Source: Atrichornis clamosus
Taxonomy: Eukaryota; Chordata; Aves; Passeriformes; Menuridae
Direction of reading: 5' to 3'
NCBI GenBank assembly: GCA_013400975.1
Contig: WBMZ01004703.1
Span: 372,001-436,000 of the forward strand
DNA length: 64,000 nt
The translations under genes and the position numbers were made by a program. Each line of letters starts with the position of its first letter. Positions within the stretch are counted from its first letter, which is position 1. Under the pieces are notes generated by a model. It ran no database searches. It worked only from the letters and a program-made list of their open reading frames with translations, and was not told where the DNA came from. Shown one piece after another: positions 23,871 to 36,800 of the stretch.

Positions 23871-26800
23871 GCTCCTGCCCTGTGTAACTGCACCTATTAT
23901 CTGATGAAACACCTCCTCTGCCCTTCCCTCCTTTCCAGGGCTGATTTTGGACTATAATATGATTTTAAAGCTGTGATTGTCAGCTGAGCAGCTGTCTTTA
24001 CAGGAGCACTATCCCAGCAGAATAATTTGTTTCCATTTAAAAAAGACATTTAATAATAATGCAGTGCACACAGTCCCTCAATAGAGAGTGAGTGGCAGGG
24101 GCCTTCAGTGAGTGAATCAAAGCTGCTCTTCACAGAGCAGTGACTCCCCTCAGCTCCCAGGTACGAAACCTCCCCGGGAGAGAGCCAGCTCTGCTTGGGA
24201 CACTCAGTTCATGCCTTTAGACCACCATTATTCCAGTTGTTAATGACTTCTACAAAGAGACATGCAGTGAATTTAGCTGTCGAGAATTAAGGATCCTTTT
24301 AACACCAAACCTGCTTCACTGTGGTGAAGAGTTAAAAAATCAGCCGCTGTAAAAGCATTTTTGTTACTATCTCTAGTGCCCAAATTTAAGAAAGCTTGAA
24401 AACAAAACAAAACCAAACAAATAAACAAATAAAACCAACATAAAACCCAATGAATGTTTGTTAAAAAAACAGAATTTCTGGAAAAAAGTCACATATTTGG
24501 GTGGAAAAGAAGAGAGATTTAATCCTTCCACACACTGGAGGGATTTTGCCTCTAATTATAACACCAGGATGAATGTGGTACCTGAGATCTGGGGCCCATC
24601 TGACGCTGGGGATGGAACACAAAATCAGGAGAGGCCAAAAGTCACACCCTTGCACCATCTGAACAGTCTCAGTGGCTTCAGTAAATACACTGCTCTGAAA
24701 AGAAATACTAATTTGGTTCAATGGGGGAATTGCCATTCAATATATTAGGATTTCCTGTGCTTTAAAAACATAAAAAAGCACTTTGGATTTCCTTAGTTTT
24801 TATGATAATATAAACAAAGGCTCAACAGCTCACCAGAAGAAATGAATTCTTTATCTTCACATCCACAATGCTATAACTGGCACTTTTTAAATTCATAGAC
24901 AGCCTTCCAATGTGATTAATTAATAGCATTAAGAAATAGAATTTTGGTATTTTTACCATTTTTGTGTCATGTTCCAAAGTGAACTGTAGGGTGGTAATAC
25001 AAGAATAATTTAGAGATATATTAGCATAATAATTAGAAGCCTGGAAGACTTTATAGTGTTTTTAATATTTATGCTTGATAAATATTGCTCTATTTGTCAG
25101 TTTATGCAGTATAAAGTGAACCTTAATGTAAGAAGGTTATTAGCATAAAATTAACATAATGAATAAAAAACAAAACACAAAGGTAATCAAAAATAACAGA
25201 GGTTGTTTTCTCTTGCCTCTCTCAAAGGACATACTTTACACCCAAAAATCTCTGTTATGGAAAACAAATTCCATTTAAATTAATTATGAGGTTCTATTAG
25301 AGTTGTGAAAAATTGATATCTTTTAACAGTTCTTCCAGAAACCGCTTTTTTTTGTCTCTCAAACTTCTTTCACACAGCTCAGCCTCTTACAGAATGAGAT
25401 CATTGTGGTCACATAGCTTAGGAAAAATGAATTTTAAAAAAGGACATTTGTCCAATGTAGCAAGGCCCTTTAGTTCTGAGTTGAGGAGGACAGGAATATG
25501 TCATATGAAACTAAAAATACAGCTCAAAGATTTGTGCCTACAGACACCAACAAAAAATGGCAAACAGCAACAGGCAAATGACAGAATCTGTACGGAGAGA
25601 TCTGTCAGCCAGAGTTACTTTTGAACATCTGAAGTTTTAGGGGAATAAAACACTTGAAGTCTGCAGCCCATATTCCAAAGTTGATGGAACCCAAGTCTGA
25701 CACAGACACCTGACACCCGTCTTTGCTGACTTGTACACTCCCAGTGATGCGCAAATCTCTCTTTTCCACCTCCTTCAGCTCCAGTTACCACAAGTTTGTC
25801 CTGTACCAGTGAAACCATGGAGTTATAACCCCCTCTTTGGGATGTGGGCCATTGGCCCAGCAGGGCTGGGAGCTGAGAGAGGTGGAGAGAGTGGAAAGGC
25901 TCCAAACCACTCGTTGAACTCCTCAGACGTGACCCACATCAGGTTTGTGAGGGAAAAGTTGTGAGAGGGGTTAAACCTGGCTGAAGGGCGCTTCAAAATT
26001 ATGAAGCCATTATTCCTTGGGAATGAATGGAAGAGGCTGTTAAGCTTCTTTCTGCTGGCAGAAGCTGAAACAGCAGCAAACATCTGTCCAGGATACACAT
26101 CAACACCCGGAATTGTGGCCTGAGAAGGGGAGAGCATCCCTTGGATGGGCTTTGAGAAGATCTGGTAGAGGAAAAATGGGAGAGGCTGAGCACACAGACA
26201 GCACTAGGCCCTCACGCTTCATTCCCTGAGGGATAAGGATTGCTTGGACTCAGAGCAGTGTCACCTCCACATCCTCTTGTCCTCAGCTCTGCCTGCCAAG
26301 TGGGAGCTCAGGGAGCAGCCCTTGGGAATCCCTACAGCATCTCTGTGGGCTCTGGGGGTTTCCCAAAGCGTTCCATCCACGTCCCCACGTTTTTAATGCC
26401 TTATGGAAGAATGGATATGGACATGCTTGTGTAAAGCCCATTCTGGGGATGTGTCCACTGGCTGCTCACCCTGTGCCCAGGGAAAAGACCGAGAAGTGCA
26501 ATCCCAGAAAGCCACATGGGAACACTCAATGGCTTCACCTCCACATCACCCTCCACACCTCCACTCTCCTGCTGCTTAAAAACAGCTCCTGGCACAAGCC
26601 CCCACCCTCAGCTGCCTTCTCTGACTCCTCCTCAACCTCCAGTGATGAAAATACAGGTGTCACCAGCTATATTTGCACAAAGGACATTTTTTTTTTGAGC
26701 CAAAAAAATAATCACGTTCTTGACATTTCTGCTGTCGTTGGTACAAGGAGCCCAGGTCCTAAAGTCACTCCCAAAGCTGGATCTCCTTGGCAACACATAC

Positions 26801-28603
26801 AGTAAAACACAGCTTGGAATTATTGCTTTTTGCTAATAATATTATTATTTTTATAGTACCCCCTATAGTATTAGTCATCAGAAGGAAATTGTTGGTTTAT
26901 GCTGAAAATTTATGATCCTTTTCATACCACCAGCATTTGTAAGATACACTAATTACTAATGTAAGGATTTGTGGAAAGGATCTGGAAATAATAGAAATAA
27001 GCCTTTTAACAGTCACAGTAATTATGCAGACACAACAGATGCTAATAACAATTTTCATTTCTGTGGAAAAATGATTAAGGTTTAAAAGTACAATAACAGA
27101 GAAGCATAAGAGTACAAGGAGGTGTAGATGACATAGACAATGTATGTGTGATCACAATTACTAATTTAAAAGAACTTTCACACTAAAATAATCTCAAAAG
27201 CTTCTTCTCAACAGCAATCTGTTTGCCTTTCATGCTATTTTCCTCCTGCCTGTTGCCCAGGTTCAGCTATTTACCACTTGTGTTTTCTGTCATTGGCAAA
27301 ATAACAGAGCAGGTGTCAAACCAGAGTCTTTAATATCTGCTTGCTAATAATTCTCCCAGAACCATTCGGAATACTTTAAATATTTATTTCCAGCCTCCTG
27401 GTAAACTCAAGTCATTGCATATGACATTTTTTTAGCAGGGGTCGGGCGCTGGTTGTCACAAGGGTCCCCGAGCACTCTGTGGGTGTGGGAGGTTCCAGAG
27501 CAGAAGTGGTTCTGTGTCAGCAGTGCCTCCGTGGACTCCTGTCAAAAACACACACGGGACAGGAGACAGGGCTTTAAATTCACACCGAGCTCAGGGTTTA
27601 ATGGAATGAGTGGTGGAATTAAAGTTCATAGCTCCACTTGTGCTAGTGCTAGACTTTCTGTTAAGTTCAAAAAACTGTTCATTAAGATAATTAAAGTTCT
27701 GGGCCATCTCACCCATCAATCAGTCTTTCTTCTGAGCACTTAACAGTTATTGCTGAATAGACTCTGAAATAACCCATTAACTCAGCACAGGTTTGCCAGA
27801 AATTATCGGTGCTTTGAGATCGCTGGGAATGAGAGGTGGCACATAAATCAAAGGCATTGCCATCATCTGATGCTCCTAAAGCCTGCTCTGGAGTTACCTC
27901 AGTCATTAAGGGCTGCTATCACAGCCATTTGCATTGGAGCTGGGCCTTCAATTTATTTCCAAGATCAAAAGGGGAAGTGATGAACCTGACACTGCAGCAG
28001 AGATCCTGGCGAGGGATCCTGGAGACAGAAGTATTTATGGAGCTGTCCTTCAGAGCAGAGCAGGGAGTAATAAACCTGCTAAAGGGATTTTCAAATCAAA
28101 CTATTTCTCCCTCAAATGTCCACACAAAAAACAGCTCAGCAAATTCCAGGGCACTGTGGAAGAAAGATTCACCCCCATGCATACAATATTTTTTGGGAGT
28201 GTTGCACACGTCCTCTCCACACTATCAGCCACAGAAGCAACTGAGAGAAGAATTACTGTAAAAATACTTATGTATTTAAGTGGTCTTGGGGTTCTGTCAT
28301 TTGTTTAATGGCACAGGCATGGCAGCACACCAGAGCCAGCTTTGAAACAGGCACTGCCAGCACTGTGTCTGTAGTCATTTTGAATTTAGCAAGGACTTGC
28401 CTCTTGAGAATTTTTTTTCAGTTTCTCCAATGAAATTTGCAACGAAAGGGGATTCTGTTCATCCCAGCTGCCCTGGTAACACGGACAAGGTTCTCCAGCA
28501 CAAAGCTGATTGGGATAGAGATGTACAAGCAGTGTCACAATCCAGATGCCACCTCATGGGGAAATTTCACAACAATTTAAGGAGTACTGTGTTCACTGGT
28601 ACC
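23871..28603. other. unique stretch with AT-rich blocks and an A-rich simple repeat
   Basis: An A-rich, AAACA-like simple sequence lies at 24398-24449. AT-rich blocks at 24840-25180 and 26810-27180 contain palindromes (ATTAATTAAT at 24915-24924; AATAATATTATT at 26835-26846) and several homeodomain-type cores, and could be conserved non-coding elements. A T10 run at 26687-26696 is followed by GAGCC and A7, a small foldback. An octamer, ATTTGCAT, is at 27927-27934. The 141- and 124-codon plus-strand frames at 27836-28308 overlap each other in different frames and match no family I know. Confidence 0.5.
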
Positions 28604-28680
28604 TGCTGTGGGTTAACCCTGGGAGGGCAGATCAGGTCCCCGAGTCCTCTCATATTGCGACTTTCCCACCATCTAGTGGC
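28604..28680 (+). mobile_element. possible eroded avian ERV LTR fragment
   Basis: TGCTGTGGGTTAACCCTGGG followed by AGGGCAGATCAGGTCCCC resembles the conserved opening of some avian ERVL-type LTRs, which have a GTGGTTTAACCC-like motif. Only about 20 bases align convincingly and no terminal TG...CA pair or target duplication can be defined. A short chance resemblance is possible. Confidence 0.2.
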
Positions 28681-31319
28681 TGAAGAGTTACAGATAATAA
28701 AAACTCTTCACAGTCCTGTGCCTCATGGAGGGGTTTTTAATTATTTTTTTTAATCAGGCCCCTTGTTTTATAAGGAAGGCACCAAGCAAGGCTCCTTTAC
28801 AGCTGCCATTTTCTGCTTCAGCATCTATGTTTTCATATTAAAAAAAAATTTCTGACTCCTAATTTACAGGAGACAGGAGCCCTGAAGAAACCCTCAAGTG
28901 GTATTTTCCAGCAAAGGAAAACAGGAGTTTGTTCCCCATGGGGATTGAGCCTCACCAACTTGTGATACTCTGAATTCAGGAATTGGTACCTAAATCACTG
29001 CTGGCTGTTACACTCCAGAAAGAGAGGATGACATCACAGCAGGCAGCTCATGGTACAAATATCCTGTTTGGCAAGACTTTGGGAGGTGTTAGGGCAGGTT
29101 TGAGAAGGTGTCCACGTCTGCTGGGCCTCCCCTTTTCTCACACAAACACTGGGACAGCACTTCGACACGCAGGGTGAGCTGGAAGCTGTGGTTTTCTGCA
29201 CAGTTCCATTTTAACATATCTAGATATATTTATGGAATTAAAAGTTCAATCACTGCTCAGTACTTTGAGAAATGTGTTCCAGAGATGTCAAAAAGGACGC
29301 TTTTAACTCATGGCAAATGCTGGCTTTATATATATCCTTCAAATAAGTGTCCTAAATCTGTTCTGTGAGCACACACAAAGACTAGATATTAGCATTTCTG
29401 GTATTTACTGAGATTAATTCTGAGAGTGTTTACAGAAAGTTATGAAAAATAAGACACAGATCTAGCTCTCTGTTGTTCCCTGGCAAACTTAGCAAGAGCA
29501 GCACATGAAATGCTCAGTCATAATCTATTCTGTGACAGATTTTTGCAGGAGTTAAAGTACAAAAAATAATGTTTTTCCGAGATGTCTCAGTAGTTTGCAA
29601 CGAAAGCAACAACTAGTGCGAGCACACACCCACTGTCTTTTGTGTTTCAGAGCAAAGAGTATCACACCAGGAACTGTCAGCTCTGTCCTGGTGGTGGAAG
29701 CAGCAAGGGGAAGACATTTCCCATGGGCCTTTCCACCTGGGAAGGCTGGTAGTACCCAAGGAAGTTACTGAATGTTATTGCAGCATTGCAAGGGACAGCA
29801 GATATATATTGTTAGGGGAAAAAAACCTTTAAATTGTTTCTAAAATTCTCTAATTCAACCCTTCATATAGGATAAAAACGTTTAACTTCCTTAGAGCACA
29901 AAAACAAAAGCTTTGCTAGCCCTACAGGATGCACCTGCATCTCCCATCTGAAGCACATCAGGTCAAGCTGTGCAGTTCAAACACATCCCACCAGGTTTGG
30001 GGAAAAAATTGGGTAACTCCACTTTAGGCAGGTTTCTCTGCAATACCTCTGTGCTCTGGTCATCATTTTCTGGTTCAAAAATAACACAAGATCTCCCTTT
30101 TCTACTTGAATATGGAGGAATAATTAAGGGAAGAGTCAAAAGCAGTTCTTGGGAGTTTGAGCTGCTATAGACTATTCACAAGACTTTTTCCTGTGGTCAA
30201 AACGAATATTGAAAAATTACTACTAAATATCCATATATCCCTTTCTGCTGCAGACTTTTTATCCAGGTCTATAACATTACTTGTCTGCTATGCCAAAGGA
30301 ATCACTTGTACTCTCAATTTTCTCTGCTTTAGAACTCTCAAAAGATCAGTATCTACCCTTATATCCAACCAAACATGCACTAATTCCCAGCTCCTTCTGC
30401 CCTTCTGCCCATCTATGACAATCCCATCTACTTTAATCTGTATTTTATTTCATGCAATGCTCAATGCTAACATTTTTTGGCAGTGGTTTAGATGTAAATT
30501 CCTCTCTGAGAGTGAGACCTGTGCAAGGAAACACATCCACTTTCTTACAGAGACAGGGGGACAAGAGAGCAGCCAAAGAGGGTCCTTGATTTAGGATGAT
30601 GAGGGCCATGTTTAGCACTATTTTGATTTATTTGCAATAAAAGATTTTTGAGCATTCTCCTCTGATAGCTCTGGGCATGTGAGGAAAAGGAACATCAGAA
30701 ATTATTGCAAATTAAATATTGTGGATAGCGGGCACAAGGCAATCTCCTCTGAACAGATCTTACACGTTGTGTCTCATCCTGTGGCAAAAATAACCCAGGG
30801 TATCAAACCCTTCTGTGTAACGGGCACAGAGGTGCAACTGAAACACTTGCACAAAGCTTTTAGAAAGCCATTGAAAGAACAGACCAGTTTTGAAGTACGA
30901 CTTGAGAGCTAGAATATAGAAATACTATAACTTTTTGACCACTTTGAGATGCACTGTTTCTTTCCAAGCTTTGGCATTAGCTGGCAATCCACAGCAGGGC
31001 ACTGGGAGCCTCAGAGATTTCCTGGTAGTGGTGCTGGGTGAAGAATGCAGCGTCTGGAGTGTGCAGACAGGACCTGAGCGCTGCAGCTCCCCAGAAGCTG
31101 CCAAACACACACCAGGATTGGGGCTGCGCTTCCAGCATCCCCGCTCTGGCTGTCCCCCGGCTGGAGTGAGCGGGTTCCTTGCCACAAAAACCCACTAAGG
31201 AAGGGCCCATCTTTCATGAAATCTTTGGAAAATGGTCTCCAAGCCTTCCAGGCTGTTTGCTTTGCCTTGCCCATCCCAAGGCAGAGACAGAACCGACACC
31301 GTTTTGCTCTCCCTCCCAG
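28681..31319. other. unique non-coding stretch
   Basis: A 145-codon plus-strand frame at 30157-30594 is the longest here. Its translation is Leu/Ser/Cys-rich with no recognisable domain, and its region shows no coding-like composition. From 30950 to 31320 the DNA is GC-richer and carries overlapping frames on both strands. No repeat family was seen. Confidence 0.5.
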
Positions 31320-31399
31320 TGCTGGCGGTTTTGTCACTGAGAAAAACAGAAAATCTGATTTAGAACCATCAAATACCGAAACTTCCCAGAGAGCAGCAG
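31320..31399 (+). other. candidate internal exon (80 bp)
   Basis: Acceptor-like CGTTTTGCTCTCCCTCCCAG ends at 31319. A near-perfect donor, CAG then GTGAGT, starts its intron at 31400. One forward frame is open: one leading base, 26 codons (A-G-G-F-V-T-E-K at the start, S-Q-R-A-A at the end), and one trailing base. The other two forward frames contain stops. The translated segment is hydrophilic and charged. It matches no family I know. The length is not a multiple of three, so it would not be a cassette exon. One or two such donor motifs are expected by chance in a window this long. Confidence 0.18.
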
Positions 31400-31599
31400 G
31401 TGAGTATTCCCAACAAAGAAGCCTGTAGTCTGGGAAGCTGCCATGAGGCTCAGCACCCCCTCTCCACTCCCTCGCCAGGACTTTGAACAGCAAATTCTAG
31501 TTATGAACAGCTTTTGGAACTCATGTTCTTGTCAGCAGATGAGGAATTAATCAGCAGTATTTCCTGATTTAAATAATGAATAAAGAACCCCGCAAGTTG
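31400..31599. other. non-coding spacer
   Basis: Nothing is recognised beyond the donor-like site at its left edge. An overlapping 160-codon minus-strand frame (31011-31493) has no family resemblance. Confidence 0.5.
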
Positions 31600-32260
31600 T
31601 TACAGATAGTTCACAAACAAAAAAGTGGCAGAGCTCATTTAATAAATTATTCATTCTGAATTATTTTGCTAAATCTAATAAACAGTACCTATACATATGG
31701 GAGGAGAGAGAGAACATTAACCGGTTTTAGACATATTTTAGAAATGCTCATGTCAATTGTATATAATTTTCAAGGTTAATGGCTTTTTGATACATAATAA
31801 TGGCACTCCCATTTATTGTACATATCCTAGTTGCAAAACCTGTTTCATTTGCATAATCATAAATTGCAGTCAAGCAATCCTCAGCATGTGGTTATTCATT
31901 TGATGAAAATGTAAATTTCAATTTTATTTTTGTTCTATTGAACACACACTGTATTTACTGAATATGAGAAAAAGCATTTTAATTTAACCAATGAATTCAG
32001 CTTATTACAGCCTCTTAAGAACGTTGAGTAGTCCAGAATTTTGCAACAAAACGCATTTTTAGCAATGATTTACTATTAACTTATCTTTTTGTGTTTTTAC
32101 ACCTAGAAAAAGTTACTGTGTTTATTTTTATGCAAATAAATGTCTTTTAGAGTGTAAAATTGTTCTGCTATTTTACATACAAAATTAGTGAAGTAGCAGT
32201 AAAAAGAAAGATATTCAATTAGAAAAAATAAAGGCAGACATTTAAAGCTAACATTGAGTG
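31600..32260. promoter_or_regulatory. AT-rich block with two octamer sites, possible conserved non-coding element
   Basis: About 660 bp of strongly AT-rich, non-repetitive DNA with no open frame of note. It contains two exact octamer motifs in opposite orientations, ATTTGCAT at 31847-31854 and ATGCAAAT at 32130-32137, plus several ATTA/TAAT cores. POU-family factors bind the octamer. A regulatory role is inference from motifs and composition, and conservation has not been tested. Confidence 0.3.
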
Positions 32261-33787
32261 AAATTCATGGGAAAAAAAAACCCAGCTTCTTGTGCTTGGG
32301 ACCTAAAAGAGACTCTGATGTAAAAATGAATACTCAGATCAACTGATCTGCTTGCACAACTGAGAATTTTGGCCTGGCTCTGTTGGAAGAGTAGCTAAAA
32401 AAAGAGTAGCTAAAAAGCTAAAGAGAGTAGCTAAAAAGCTGAAGTCTTTTCTACTTGCAAATGGAATATATTACAGAGACAGTCCTGAGAGACAGCAGTC
32501 CAGCTCTCTGCTGGAAGCCTTGCATACAAACCTTTCAATTCCCTCTTTTAAAGTCAAGAAACTTTGGGGATGCAGGGAGAGGTGGAGGGGATTAACCTTG
32601 AGTGCTGTCCTTCCGTGGTGTCACAGTTCCTGTCACGCTGATCCCGTGCTCCCGGGTGGATCCAGGGAGTGCCTCATCCCCAGGTAACGGAGCATCCTCA
32701 GAGCCAGGAGTTCCCTGCCACAGGTGGGGACTGGGAGCCTCAAAGGGACCCTTTACTTGACTGAAATTAATTTGCTCTCACATCATAACTGCTCCTCCTA
32801 ATTAAGCGGAGTTCATGATCTTTAATAGAAGTAAAGTTTAGAAGGACGAACAAGTCCAAACATTTTGAGATAATATGAGTAAAATTTCTACTGGCGCAAC
32901 TTTGGATTTAATTAAAAATGTATCTGATGATCACAGTAATGGGTCTTATTTTAATAAACAATTTTTATTGCATATCTTGTGAAGATTAACCTGGATTCCA
33001 TTTCTTTTCAGAAGTACTACAAATATAAGTAATTAAACTTTACAAATTGATAAAATCTAGTGTTAGAATTCCATGCTTGCTTTGCTTCCTCCAGCCATTC
33101 CCTCTCCCCCTCCAACAAACAAACATTCTCCTCTGCCCTGTTCAGCTGTAGTCGTTGCTTCTTCTGACCTTAGGTTAGATTATCTCTAGGAACAGCACCA
33201 CCACAGCCATAGGTGTGTAAACAAACTCCTTCCCATCCAGAAATCCTGAGTGGACGGAAAAAGATCATTTGGGACCCTTGTTCACAATGTGTTGATGTCC
33301 CACACCTCAGCCAGGCAAATCACTGGAACATCTCCAGCTGTGCCCCCTCACAGATCCCCTGGGTGGGGAGAGAGGTCAGCGCAGAAAACCTGACCAGCTC
33401 CTCACACACAGCCCACGGCCAGAGCTTGCCAGGGTGTGCTGTCTGTGTGCTCCCTCTGGGAGCCACGGGAGTGTCCAACACACCGGGGGAACGTGGGGTT
33501 TCCTCCGCGTGGTTTGCAAACCAAAGGTCACCCCAAAACCGCAACGCCACGAGGCAAGGGCAGCCCACGGCGTATCTGTTCTGATAACATCTGATAGCAG
33601 TGAGCCAAGACATTTGGATCACGGCATGGGTGGCAAAAGCCAACACTCGTAATGGGACCAGTGTCCCTGCCAAGCCCTGGAAGAGCTGGCTTGGACACAT
33701 AAAAAACATTCAGAACAGGAGAGTGAAATATGTACCTTGTTATGCCTCTGCACCAAAACTGAGGAGGCTCACAGACAGAAAACCTTG
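32261..33787. other. unique stretch with short tandem GAGTAGCTAAAA repeats
   Basis: At about 32387-32441 the core AGAGTAGCTAAAA appears three times at irregular spacing, with AAGCTAAAG/AAGCTGAAG between, a small degenerate tandem array. An AT-rich block covers 32760-33060. From 33290 to 33600 the DNA is GC-richer, with overlapping unrecognised frames on both strands (up to 129 codons). Confidence 0.5.
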
Positions 33788-33853
33788 TGGTTTGTGCTTT
33801 CCTTTGGGCAACTCATTGCTGAATTTCAGTTCCCTGACAGATCTCATTAAATT
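33788..33853 (+). mobile_element. possible MIR/L2-like ancient repeat fossil
   Basis: CCTTTGGGCAACTCATT followed within about 10 bases by TTTCAGTTCCCTGACAGATC resembles the classic MIR/L2 block (CCTTGGGCAAGTCACTT, then CTCAGTTTCCTCATCTG). Birds keep a small number of highly eroded copies of such families. The match is short with several gaps, so a repeat-library search would be needed. Confidence 0.3.
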
Positions 33854-36800
33854 CCGAGGTATATTTCTGGCAAAAAATGGATTTTGATGATTTCTGTACA
33901 ATACAAGTATTGATGGCGTCTATTTCCTTGGTAGAAAAAGTATTTTCTTTTTTCTTAGAACTGGTAGTTCTGAGCAGAATGAAATAAATTTAGAAAGTCA
34001 AAATCATCACTGAAGTATCTTTTTATTTGTGTGTATGTTTATAAACAAACAAATATTTACCTACAGGATTCAAAATTCTAATCTGCTCTGTAGTATAGTG
34101 AGCTCCCTTATTTCCCCATCACCTGAAGTAGAGTGGGACGAGGTTTAGGTATTTAATTGGAAATTTCTAGAAAGAGGCATCCCTCCCAGAAAAGAGAGAG
34201 AGGAGCAGCTCAGACAGCTGGCATTTCTCTGGAATGCTCTGGCACAGCAGCTCCAGCAGCTCATTTCCAGGCCAGGCTGAGGGCTTTGCTGGGCATTTTC
34301 CATGCTGGGCTGAGCCTCCCCCTGCCCTGCAGGGCTTCCTTCCATCCCAGCCCCTGGCTCCCAAAGCCAGGGCACACTTTTGGACACAGCTTCCCTCCAG
34401 AAACAGAGCTTTGGCAAGGATTTACTGCTCTCAGACCAACTGGGCAGGAGCACCATGGGAATCAGGTAAAATGAGTGGCACCTAAAAACAAAGTGATTTT
34501 CCATGTGCTTCACATTGCATTATCCTGTGGAGAGCTGAATTGCCAAATTCCACAGCAAACAGTCTGGTGAAACAAAAAGAATAGTTCCTAAAACCTGCTA
34601 AACTATTCACTTTGGAGCACTGCAGAATTCTGCAGACCACATTAAGAGCTCCAAGTGCAGCTCCTTGTGTTCTAACTCCAAGCATCTCCTTGTTCAATTA
34701 AGATGACTCAATTAATTTGCTTTTGTCCCAGTTTTTCCTATGTATGAAATGACAATATTATTATTCTGGACGACATGGCACAACATAAAAATATGGATTA
34801 CAGAGAAAATGAGAATCACATAAAAATAATGTAACATATTTGATGTCAATGCCAAAACTGAAACAAACAAAAATATTCTCTTGGTGTTTGCATTAGCAGC
34901 TCCAACCCTCACCAGGGGATTAAAAACCACACTGGAGGAGTAGTGCAGCCAGTGCTTCAATAACTTTATTGAGCAAACATGGTTTCAATGCTAAAGTTTC
35001 TCCATCCCATGAAATAAGCAGGGATTCCCAAGGCAGCAAAGCCTCCCACATGCCCCACTGAGAGGTCATGTGTGTCCCTGCGATGGAGTCACCCTGTTTG
35101 CCTGCGTGGCAGCATGGCCATCAAACCTGGGCTTGGATGTACTGCAGGGTAATGGCACAAAACACCCCAAACAAAGGTGTTTTGTTTCCTGAGTAGGAAT
35201 TTCAGTGTGTGCAGCTATGGCTGCCAATTGAGAGCTGCCTGATGAAATAAAATGTAATTTCTGGAGAGAAAATGGAAGCAGCATTCTCATATAGGACCAC
35301 CATGAAGTGCTTCAGCATTTATGTACATAATACACCCACGGTGAAATTTTGTCTTTGTACTTTCAAATGACCAGGGATTCCTTTTAATTATGTACATAAA
35401 TAATGGATAGCATTCCTTTTCTTGTACTCCATTATTGCTATTTCTTTGTTTATTTATAAATTATTTGCCAGGTTCACTCTGGAAAGTGAAAGGATGTTGT
35501 CTCCTCCAGGAAGTTTAGAAATTAGGAAAAACAGAAATAGAAAAGGGAGGGAAACTCTGTGCCAGTTTTACTGTCGTGTGTCCAAACAGAAAAAGAGGAC
35601 CAGGGTATAAAACTTGTTCCAAATTGAAAGGCAGAACCCCAGCTGGTACGAAATGCAGCTATGCCAACTGCCCAGATCCAAGTGATGATATAGCCCTGGA
35701 TTTTCATCCATCCTATCAAATACTGTCAGCAAACTCATTACATTAAAAAAAAAAATCCAAACTAAACTAGCAACTAAACCAAACCAAAACAAGAAAACAG
35801 AACTAGTAAATTACCAATGAAATAAAAGAGAATACTAAACCCCATATCACTTATACATTTTTGTTTTGAGTGCAAAGTCAGTTCTGCCATTAACAACCAT
35901 TCTAACTTCTCCTCTGCAAAGCTCTGGAAACGTTCTGAACTCTCATAGATACAAACTTTATCGTTTCTTTCTGTGGCACTCAGGAATAAATTGCAAAACT
36001 TGTTTAAAATAAGAAATGAAATTAGTAAAGCCAGCCTGCTTTTTAAATTGGATCAAGAGTGTTCCATTGGTTATTGCCTCAAAGGATTTTCACGCCCCAG
36101 ACTACAATGGTAGAATGATCACAGTTCAGCTTCAGGCACAGGGCAAGCAGGGCAATTATTCCAATGGGACCTACAGTTTTATAATTTTGAATTCTGCCTG
36201 TATTGAAAGAGGAATGAAATTTTTATAAAATTTGAAGGAATGCCCAAGTTGGGACCATGGAGACAAACACATTCCCTACAGCTGCTCATGTTTCTTGCTG
36301 TAACAGCACATAAAATACCGCCGACCTTTATCAGCAAACCTAAGATGTTTGGAGAGCCTGGGCTTCCTTTAATATGTCATTATCCTTCATCCTTGAAGGA
36401 AGATAATACCCTGGATATGGTTATGTAGCCCAGAAGCTTCAACCACAAAAAAAAGAAAAAGAAAAAAGATAATAGCAGACACAACTGAGAGAATCATTTT
36501 AATGAAGTTGTTTCACCTTTACCCTGATGCAAAAATGTGAGTCTCTTGAATAACGAGCTGGATTTGCACCCTGTGAGTCAAAATATAATTATGTGATCTA
36601 TGCACAACTTCAGCATCTCATCCATTGCAACACCCTCATGAATCACACACTTCAAGCCTCCTCATCTCAACTGCAAAGCAGCTGCACTGGGCAGCACAGA
36701 CAGGGGAGGGTAGGCAAGGTAAATTCATGTTTGTGTTGGGACTGCAGGAGGATCTCTCACAACCTGGCCCAGTCCAAAATCTTCATGAATAAGGCACTTA

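Noticed and set aside
24398..24449. A-rich AAACA run as the tail of a processed pseudogene
   Set aside because: No recognisable gene-derived sequence lies upstream and no target duplication is visible.
27836..28308. 141- and 124-codon plus-strand frames
   Set aside because: Two long frames overlap in different phases with no family resemblance. At most one could be real and nothing favours either.
30157..30594. 145-codon plus-strand frame as a membrane protein
   Set aside because: Somewhat hydrophobic, but no defined helices, no domain, no splice or promoter context, and AT-rich non-coding composition.
35682..35735. C-box-like GTGATGATA as a box C/D snoRNA
   Set aside because: No CTGA D box at the right distance and no terminal stem.
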